NCBI GenBank assembly: GCA_002393815.1
Contig: DGUB01000117.1
Coordinates: 1-11,039 of the forward strand
Source of the DNA: Ruminococcus sp. UBA4321
GTDB lineage: Bacteria > Bacillota > Clostridia > Oscillospirales > Ruminococcaceae
Length of the DNA stretch: 11,039 nucleotides
Direction: 5' to 3'
Shown here: positions 6,755-11,039 of the stretch, piece by piece
Layout of the letters: every line of letters begins with the position of its first letter
Numbering within the stretch: the stretch's first letter is position 1
Translations under genes and position numbers: made by a program
The notes under the pieces: generated by a model
The model's database searches: none
What the model was told of the DNA's origin: nothing
What the model saw: the letters and a program-made list of their open reading frames with translations, nothing else

Positions 6755-9103
6755 ATGTCAACTTTAAAAGAAATGAAAATCGGACAGACTGCCAGAGTAG
6801 AACAGCTCGGCGGTGACGGCGCACTTCGTCAGCATTTTCTGGATATGGGAATTATCCCCGGAACGGAAATTACGGTTGTGAAATATGCGCCCATGGGCGA
6901 CCCGATGGAACTGCGTCTTCACGGCTATGAACTGACAATCCGGCTCGCGGATGCCGAACAGATTACAGTCTGTCCCGTGGCGGAGAGGAACGCTTCTCCG
7001 CCGAAAAAATCAGCCCATAAGCAGACCGAACATCCGGGACTTGGCGAAGGCGGAAGATTTCATGCCAAAGGGGACGGCAATCCGCTTCCGGAAGGAACAG
7101 TCATGCGGTTCGCGCTCGTCGGAAACCAGAACAGCGGAAAGACAACACTGTTCAACCGGCTGACCGGCTCCAAACAGCATGTCGGTAACTTTCCGGGCGT
7201 GACCGTGGACAGAAAAGACGGCGTTATCAAGGGTCATCCTGATACGCTGATTACGGATTTACCGGGTATTTATTCGATGTCGCCGTACAGCAGTGAGGAG
7301 ATTGTTTCCCGGAATTTCGTCTTGCAGGAAAAGCCGCACGCGATTATCAATATTGTCGATGTGACGAATATCGAGCGGAATCTGTATCTGACCATGCAGC
7401 TGTTAGAAATGGATATTCCGATGGTTGTCGCGCTGAATATGATGGATGAGCTGACTGCCAACGGCGGCGGCATTGATGTCAACCGGATGGAGAAAATTCT
7501 CGGTGTTCCGGTTGTGCCGATTTCAGCGGCGAAGAATGAGGGAATTGAAGAACTCGTGGAACACGCCGTACATATCGCGCATTATCAGGAGTGTCCGGTA
7601 TATCAGGATTTTTGCAGTAAAACAGAACACGGCGGTGCGGTTCACAGATGTATACACGGCATCAGTCATCTGATTGAAGACCATGCCGAACGCGTCGGCT
7701 TGCCGTTAAGATTCGCCGCCGGAAAGGTCATAGAGGGCGATTCGCTGGTGATTTCTCAGCTCGTTCTGGAGCAGAACGAAAAAGAAATGACGGAACATAT
7801 TGTTCTGCAAATGGAACACGAACGGGAACTCGACAGAAGTGCCGCCATTGCGGATATGCGGTTTTCTTTTATCCAGAGACTCTGTGAAGAAACCGTCACA
7901 AAGCCGCATGAAAGCAAGGAACATATCCGAAGCCGGAAAATCGACAGCATTCTGACGGGGAAATATACAGCGATTCCGATGTTTATCATCATTATGGCAC
8001 TGGTATTCTGGCTGACATTCAGCGTGATTGGCGCGTGGTTACAGGGGCTTCTGGAAAATCTGATTGATTTCCTGACCGAAGCCGCTGACACGGCTTTAAC
8101 CAATGCGGATGTGAATGAAGTCATACACAGCCTGATTATCGACGGAATCTTCGCAGGCGTGGGAAGTGTGTTAAGCTTTCTGCCGATTATCGTCACACTG
8201 TTCTTTTTCCTGTCGATTCTGGAAGACAGCGGCTATATCGCGCGGGTGGCGTTCTTTATGGACAAGCTTCTGAGAAAGATAGGGCTTTCCGGAAGAAGTA
8301 TCGTTCCGCTGCTGATAGGCTTCGGGTGTTCTGTTCCGGCAGTCATGGCGACAAGAACCCTGCCGAGTGAACGCGACCGGAAAATGACGATTCTGCTCAC
8401 GCCGTTCATGAGCTGTACGGCGAAATTACCGATTTATGCGTTCTTTGTGAATGCGTTCTTTCCGGAGAAAAGCGGTCTGATTATGACCGGACTGTATTTA
8501 CTGGGGATTATTGTCGGCATACTGGCGGCGTGTCTGTATAAGGGAACAGTTTTCCGTGGGGAAGCCGTTCCGTTCGTGATGGAGCTGCCGAATTACCGTC
8601 TGCCGGGCGTGCGGAACGTTTCACAGCTGTTATGGGAGAAAGCAAAGGATTTCTTGCAGAGGGCATTTTCTGTGATTCTGATTGCTACTGTGGCGGTATG
8701 GTTTTTACAGAGTTTCGACATGCATCTGAATCTTGTGGAAGATGCCGAAAACAGTATTCTGGCGATGGCTGCCGGGCTGTTCGTGCCGATTATGAAACCC
8801 GTCGGTCTGGGTGACTGGAGAATTCTTGTCGCACTGGTCAGCGGCTTTATGGCAAAGGAAAGTGTGGTTTCTACACTGGAAATTCTCTACAGCGGCGGCG
8901 TGGAATCGACTATGAATTCTTTAACAGCAGTATCTTTACTGGTATTTTCACTGCTGTATACGCCTTGTGTGGCGGCGATAGCCTCTGTCAAGCGCGAACT
9001 CGGCGGAAAGTGGGCAGTAGTTGTCGTCGTGTGGCAGTGCGCTGTTGCATGGCTGGTTTCTCTGGCGGCATATCTGATTTTCTCAATGACAGGAGTGGGA
9101 TAA
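6755..9103 (+). CDS. feoB: FeoA-FeoB fusion, ferrous iron transporter
   Basis: FeoB is the GTPase-coupled inner-membrane Fe(II) importer; FeoA is its small SH3-like partner, usually a separate protein. Here residues 1-73 are a complete FeoA domain (LGGDGALRQHFLDMGIIPGTEI), a charged linker runs to ~115, and FeoB follows, 782 residues in all. The G domain shows G1 GNQNSGKT at 123-130, HVGNFPGVTVD as switch region, G3 DLPGIYS, G4 NMMD at 228-231 and G5-like ISAAK. The membrane part starts near residue 405 and has both gate motifs, GFGCSVPA at 522-529 and MSCTAKLPIY from 552, with the expected cysteines (525 and 554). The gene is intact. Its own promoter lies upstream and the Cys-rich feo peptide gene starts 3 bases after the stop. 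Confidence 0.97.
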   Translation: MSTLKEMKIGQTARVEQLGGDGALRQHFLDMGIIPGTEITVVKYAPMGDPMELRLHGYELTIRLADAEQITVCPVAERNASPPKKSAHKQTEHPGLGEGGRFHAKGDGNPLPEGTVMRFALVGNQNSGKTTLFNRLTGSKQHVGNFPGVTVDRKDGVIKGHPDTLITDLPGIYSMSPYSSEEIVSRNFVLQEKPHAIINIVDVTNIERNLYLTMQLLEMDIPMVVALNMMDELTANGGGIDVNRMEKILGVPVVPISAAKNEGIEELVEHAVHIAHYQECPVYQDFCSKTEHGGAVHRCIHGISHLIEDHAERVGLPLRFAAGKVIEGDSLVISQLVLEQNEKEMTEHIVLQMEHERELDRSAAIADMRFSFIQRLCEETVTKPHESKEHIRSRKIDSILTGKYTAIPMFIIIMALVFWLTFSVIGAWLQGLLENLIDFLTEAADTALTNADVNEVIHSLIIDGIFAGVGSVLSFLPIIVTLFFFLSILEDSGYIARVAFFMDKLLRKIGLSGRSIVPLLIGFGCSVPAVMATRTLPSERDRKMTILLTPFMSCTAKLPIYAFFVNAFFPEKSGLIMTGLYLLGIIVGILAACLYKGTVFRGEAVPFVMELPNYRLPGVRNVSQLLWEKAKDFLQRAFSVILIATVAVWFLQSFDMHLNLVEDAENSILAMAAGLFVPIMKPVGLGDWRILVALVSGFMAKESVVSTLEILYSGGVESTMNSLTAVSLLVFSLLYTPCVAAIASVKRELGGKWAVVVVVWQCAVAWLVSLAAYLIFSMTGVG

Positions 9104-9106
9104 TTT

Positions 9107-9277
9107 ATGAATATGACAGATATTATTTTAATCATTCTGATTGGAGCGGTTCTCGCCGGGGCGGTGATAACCTGTATCAGAAACAAGAAGAACGGAAAAA
9201 ACTGTAGCTGTGGGTGCGGTCAGTGCAGCGGATGCAGGCAGAAGAATTCTGAAAGTTCACAGAATGTTCACAAATAA
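9107..9277 (+). CDS. FeoB-associated Cys-rich membrane peptide
   Basis: A 56-residue gene reading MNMTDIILIILIGAVLAGAV as a single membrane helix, then TCIRNKK and a short cysteine-rich tail (NCSCGCGQCSGCRQK), with six cysteines in all counting the one at residue 23. This layout (one helix, positively charged turn, Cys cluster) is that of the FeoB-associated Cys-rich membrane proteins found after feoB in many Firmicutes. It follows feoAB by 3 bases; AGGAG at 9091-9095, inside the end of feoAB, lies 11 bases before ATG 9107. The role, perhaps in handling Fe(II) or sensing its state at the transporter, is inferred from context. Confidence 0.88.
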   Translation: MNMTDIILIILIGAVLAGAVITCIRNKKNGKNCSCGCGQCSGCRQKNSESSQNVHK

Positions 9278-9289
9278 GCTTCCAAAATG

Positions 9290-9298
9290 TGCTATAAT
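9290..9298 (+). promoter_or_regulatory. Extended -10 promoter of the PLP enzyme gene
   Basis: TGCTATAAT at 9290-9298 is a perfect extended -10. No -35 is seen at 17 bases; TTCACA at 9267-9272 matches 5 of 6 but is 20 bases away. The promoter begins only 13 bases after the Cys-rich peptide gene. Confidence 0.7.
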
Positions 9299-9323
9299 AG
9301 AATTCGTACTGTAAAAATAAAGA

Positions 9324-9345
9324 TTTCCCGGAACTTTCCGGGAAA
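9324..9345 (+). promoter_or_regulatory. Leader hairpin before the PLP enzyme gene
   Basis: TTTCCCGGA at 9324-9332 and TCCGGGAAA at 9337-9345 form a perfect 9-bp stem with a 4-base ACTT loop. It is inside the ~70-base leader. The following sequence (GATGATTTTC) has no immediate T run, so it is a poor terminator; it may protect the mRNA or weakly end the feo transcript. AAAGGAA at 9358-9364 then serves as ribosome site. Confidence 0.5.
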
Positions 9346-9375
9346 GATGATTTTCTGAAAGGAAGTAGTTTTAAG

Positions 9376-10572
9376 ATGAGCAAGAATTATGAGGATTTGA
9401 GCTTTACGACAAGGGCGATTCATGTCGGAAATGATGCCGATACTGCTACCGGAGCGATTGAACCGGCTGTTTACATGGCAAACAGTTTTCTTCTGCCGTA
9501 TGATGCGTCCCAGATGAACTGGTCAGCCAGTGAAGCCAATATCTATACCCGAAACGGCGGTGTCAACCAGGGAATGCTGGAAAAGAAAATCGCCAATCTG
9601 GAAGGCGGCGAAGACTGTGTCGTTCTGGCTTCCGGTGTAGCGGCACTTTCTGCGCTGTTCTTTACGAAGCTGAAAAAGGGCGACCATGTGATTTTCTCGA
9701 CGGTGACATATATCGCGACTTACAGAATTTTCAACGAACTCTGGAACGAAAAATGGGGGATTGAAACTTCTATCGTAGACTGTACGGACATCGAAGCGAT
9801 TAAGAAAGCCATCAGACCGAATACAAAGCTGATTCATTTTGAAACGCCCGGCAATCCGACGCTGTGCATCTGCGATATCGAAGCGATTGTGAAACTGGCG
9901 CATGAACATGGAATTCTGGTTTCTGCGGATAACACGTTCTCATCTCCGTATAATACGCGCCCGATTGAATACGGCGTGGATTTCGTTGTCGAAAGCCTGA
10001 CAAAGTACATCAACGGTCACGGCGATTCCATGGGCGGTGCAATAATCGGCTCTCATGAAGATATGGAGAAAATCCGCTATCAGGCACAGGTGAACATCGG
10101 CGGCTGTATCAGTCCGTTCAATGCGTGGCTGATTCAGAGAGGCTGCACCACATTCCCGTTAAGAATGCAGGTTCACAACGATAATGCGCTTGCCGTTGCG
10201 GAATGGCTGGAACGTCAGCCCTGTGTCAGCTTCGTGGCATATCCGGGACTGAAATCCCATAAGGGTCATGAACTCGCCAAAAAACAGATGAAACACGGCT
10301 TCGGCGGCGTTCTGAGTTTCGGACTGCACGGCGAACATGATTTGTATAACAGAGTCGTGACACATCTGAACATTTTCACATCTGCGGTATCACTGGGCAA
10401 TGCGGCTTCCCTGATTGTCTTTCTCGGCGAAGATGATGAGAGAATGTATCTTTATCCGGAAGAGTTTCACGGCGGCTTCTACCGTGTGGCAATCGGCATC
10501 GAGGACAAGAACGACCTGATTCATGACCTGAAACAGGCATTCGAGGCAGAAGGTCTGGAAACAGCCGACTAA
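9376..10572 (+). CDS. Cystathionine gamma-synthase/lyase family PLP-dependent enzyme, divergent
   Basis: A 398-residue fold-type I PLP enzyme of the Cys/Met metabolism family (cystathionine gamma-synthase or -lyase, O-acylhomoserine sulfhydrylase, methionine gamma-lyase). PLP-binding features: Lys210 in ESLTKYINGHGD, Asp185 in ADNTFSSPY, the SGVAAL loop, Tyr57 and Arg59 in YTRNGG, Tyr112, and the carboxylate-binding Arg370 in YRVAIGIED. It differs from classical members: the usual R-x-x-N-P-T motif after Tyr57 is replaced by RNGGVNQ, and the usual YGGT around Tyr112 is YIAT. These sites shape the active centre, so I cannot choose a reaction; sulfur amino acid metabolism is likely. It is a single-gene unit with its own promoter and leader hairpin and no terminator of clear quality behind it. 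Confidence 0.88.
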   Translation: MSKNYEDLSFTTRAIHVGNDADTATGAIEPAVYMANSFLLPYDASQMNWSASEANIYTRNGGVNQGMLEKKIANLEGGEDCVVLASGVAALSALFFTKLKKGDHVIFSTVTYIATYRIFNELWNEKWGIETSIVDCTDIEAIKKAIRPNTKLIHFETPGNPTLCICDIEAIVKLAHEHGILVSADNTFSSPYNTRPIEYGVDFVVESLTKYINGHGDSMGGAIIGSHEDMEKIRYQAQVNIGGCISPFNAWLIQRGCTTFPLRMQVHNDNALAVAEWLERQPCVSFVAYPGLKSHKGHELAKKQMKHGFGGVLSFGLHGEHDLYNRVVTHLNIFTSAVSLGNAASLIVFLGEDDERMYLYPEEFHGGFYRVAIGIEDKNDLIHDLKQAFEAEGLETAD

Positions 10573-10587
10573 GTCCGGAATGCAGAA

Positions 10588-10679
10588 TGTAAACTCGAGT
10601 TTACAAAATTTGCAACCGGTTGCAAAAAACGTTTTCCGGAAATGTCCAATCGATTGGAAAATGTTGAATCGATTCAACA
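10588..10679. promoter_or_regulatory. Array of five different perfect palindromes, LacI-operator-like
   Basis: Five perfect palindromes follow each other with gaps of 2-6 bases: TGTAAACTCGAGTTTACA (10588-10605), TTTGCAACCGGTTGCAAA (10609-10626), TTTCCGGAAA (10633-10642), TCCAATCGATTGGA (10645-10658) and TGTTGAATCGATTCAACA (10662-10679). Another 10-bp palindrome, AAAACGTTTT, bridges the second and third at 10626-10635. Together the five cover 78 of 92 bases. Every centre is CG, as in most LacI-family operators, but the half-sites differ, so several regulators with different specificity are suggested. Centre spacings are 21, 20, 14 and 19 bases. No sigma-A promoter is evident inside on either strand. 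Zero-loop palindromes are poor RNA hairpins, favouring protein binding to DNA. Confidence 0.8.
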
Positions 10680-10688
10680 AAATCAGCC

Positions 10689-10768
10689 GTGTCATGCTCT
10701 GCCGCCAGATTGCGAAAGTGAAAAAATAAAAAATATCCCTGTCGCAATTCGGCGGCAAAGAGCGGCAC
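10689..10768. other. Long interrupted hairpin with A-rich loop
   Basis: The left arm (GTGTC 10689-10693, GCTCT 10696-10700, GCCGCC 10701-10706, ATTGCGA 10709-10715) pairs in order with the right arm (TCGCAAT 10742-10748, GGCGGC 10751-10756, AGAGC 10759-10763, GGCAC 10764-10768), about 23 pairs plus a G-U at the interior mismatch, with small bulges and an A-rich loop. A competing pairing uses CTGT at 10739-10742 with ACAG at 10767-10770, followed by a short T run, which could be a weak terminator for the upstream gene. It may be a structured RNA or a degenerate inverted-repeat element. Confidence 0.5.
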
Positions 10769-10833
10769 AGGATTTTCAGAAGAATGCATTTTTCCCTGAA
10801 TATCGCCGCTTTTCAACATGTCATGTAATGCCG

Positions 10834-10862
10834 TTGATTTTTGAAACAAAATGTGCTAGAAT
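10834..10862 (+). promoter_or_regulatory. Promoter of candidate small RNA
   Basis: TTGATT at 10834-10839, a 17-base spacer and TAGAAT at 10857-10862 with a TG extension (TGC). No coding frame with a ribosome site starts downstream, so it would drive a non-coding transcript. Confidence 0.6.
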
Positions 10863-10868
10863 AAAATC

Positions 10869-10988
10869 AGTGAAAAACGGCAGATTCAACACTGCGTTTT
10901 CCACTGATTTTAGTCGCACTAGCATAGTGTACGATGGAGAAAGTACCGTCCGAAAAAAGTCCCCCGTCAGCTGACAGGGGATATTTTT
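10869..10988 (+). ncRNA. Candidate ~120-nt small RNA between promoter and terminator
   Basis: A sigma-A-like promoter, then four stem-loops, then an intrinsic terminator. The first hairpin is long: TAAAATCAGTG, AAAACG and CAG (10862-10883) pair with CTG, CGTTTT and CACTGATTTTA (10892-10912), with one mismatch and one bulge; part of its left arm lies before the likely start. CACTA/TAGTG (10917-10929) is a small 5-bp stem, GATGG/CCGTC (10933-10950) a weak one with a wobble pair, and the last is the terminator. No known RNA family is recognised. The only sizeable frame here has no ribosome site. Confidence 0.5.
10960..10988. terminator. Bidirectional intrinsic terminator
   Basis: TCCCC at 10960-10964 pairs with GGGGA at 10977-10981, and inside it GTC pairs with GAC around an AGCT loop, with one C-A mismatch. 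A T run follows (10984-10989), and a run of six A before it (10953-10958) gives a T run on the other strand, so it can stop transcription from both sides. Confidence 0.75.
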
Positions 10989-11007
10989 TAACAAAGGTTA
11001 GCAAGAA

Positions 11008-11032
11008 ATCCCCCCCTCTACAGGTGGGGGAT
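11008..11032. other. Edge hairpin resembling the tnpB-downstream end of an IS200/IS605-type element
   Basis: ATCCCCC at 11008-11014 pairs with GGGGGAT at 11026-11032, extended by CCT/AGG around a CTAC loop with one bulged T. On the minus strand the context reads TTTCAT before and TTCTTGC after the hairpin, a pattern I associate with the sequence following tnpB genes (omegaRNA or right end). A tnpB gene would then lie beyond the right edge on the minus strand. No part of a transposase is in the window, so this is tentative. Confidence 0.35.
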
Positions 11033-11039
11033 GAAATGC

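Noticed and set aside
8965..9207. Plus-strand open frame of 80 codons ending after feoAB
   Set aside because: It overlaps the conserved end of FeoB in another frame; the true small gene is at 9107-9277 in a different frame.
9299..9375. SAM riboswitch or T-box before the PLP enzyme gene
   Set aside because: The leader of about 70 bases holds a single simple hairpin and lacks the helices and conserved segments of these elements.
10390..10758. Open frame of 122 codons on the minus strand
   Set aside because: It is antisense to the end of the PLP enzyme gene and the palindrome array, with no ribosome site or recognisable domain.
10642..10974. Open frame of 110 codons on the plus strand
   Set aside because: It runs through the palindromes, the long hairpin and the small-RNA region, has no ribosome site, starts inside the array, and its composition is unlike the neighbouring genes.

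Overview
The window reads as a stretch of chromosome from a low- to mid-GC, spore-lineage Firmicute, most likely a Ruminococcus-like member of the Clostridia (Oscillospiraceae/Ruminococcaceae). The reasons are strong AGGAGG-type ribosome binding sites, sigma-A promoters with an extended -10 (TGnTATAAT), an intact sigK-type sporulation sigma factor, a fused FeoA-FeoB iron transporter with a FeoB-associated Cys-rich peptide, and BspA-type leucine-rich repeat and DUF-type cytosolic proteins common in gut Clostridia. The assignment is an inference from gene content and style, not from a marker gene.

Left part (1-4423, all plus strand). A 5'-truncated gene for a two-helix membrane protein with a possible PH-like domain and a Lys/Glu-rich repeated N-terminus is followed closely by rarA (AAA+ ATPase at stalled forks) and by a cytosolic leucine-rich repeat protein. 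These three are packed as one operon. A separate promoter near 3225 then drives a DUF4253 protein and a DMP19/DUF4375-like protein, 3 bases apart.

Middle part (4424-6754). A textbook sigma-A promoter, its -10 framed by a perfect 10-bp inverted repeat, drives the MTA/SAH nucleosidase gene mtnN. A protein of unknown function follows by a 4-base ATGA overlap. A bidirectional terminator separates this operon from the convergent sigK gene on the minus strand. sigK and the iron operon are divergent. The iron promoter carries a near-perfect palindrome between -35 and -10, suggesting metal-responsive repression.

Right part (6755-10572). The feoAB fusion gene (ferrous iron import) and a 56-residue Cys-rich membrane peptide form an operon. 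A new extended -10 promoter and a leader hairpin precede a PLP-dependent enzyme of the cystathionine gamma-synthase/lyase family that lacks the usual Asn-Pro-Thr motif near its N-terminus.

Right end (10573-11039) has no convincing gene but is the most unusual part of the window. It holds (i) a 92-bp array of five different, closely packed perfect palindromes, all with a central CG, which look like LacI-family operators of several specificities; (ii) a long interrupted hairpin; (iii) a promoter, a strong leader hairpin, two smaller stem-loops and an intrinsic terminator, together a candidate ~120-nt small RNA; and (iv) a G/C-rich hairpin at the edge that resembles the one following tnpB in IS200/IS605-type elements on the opposite strand. 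The palindrome array is the best candidate here for something undescribed.
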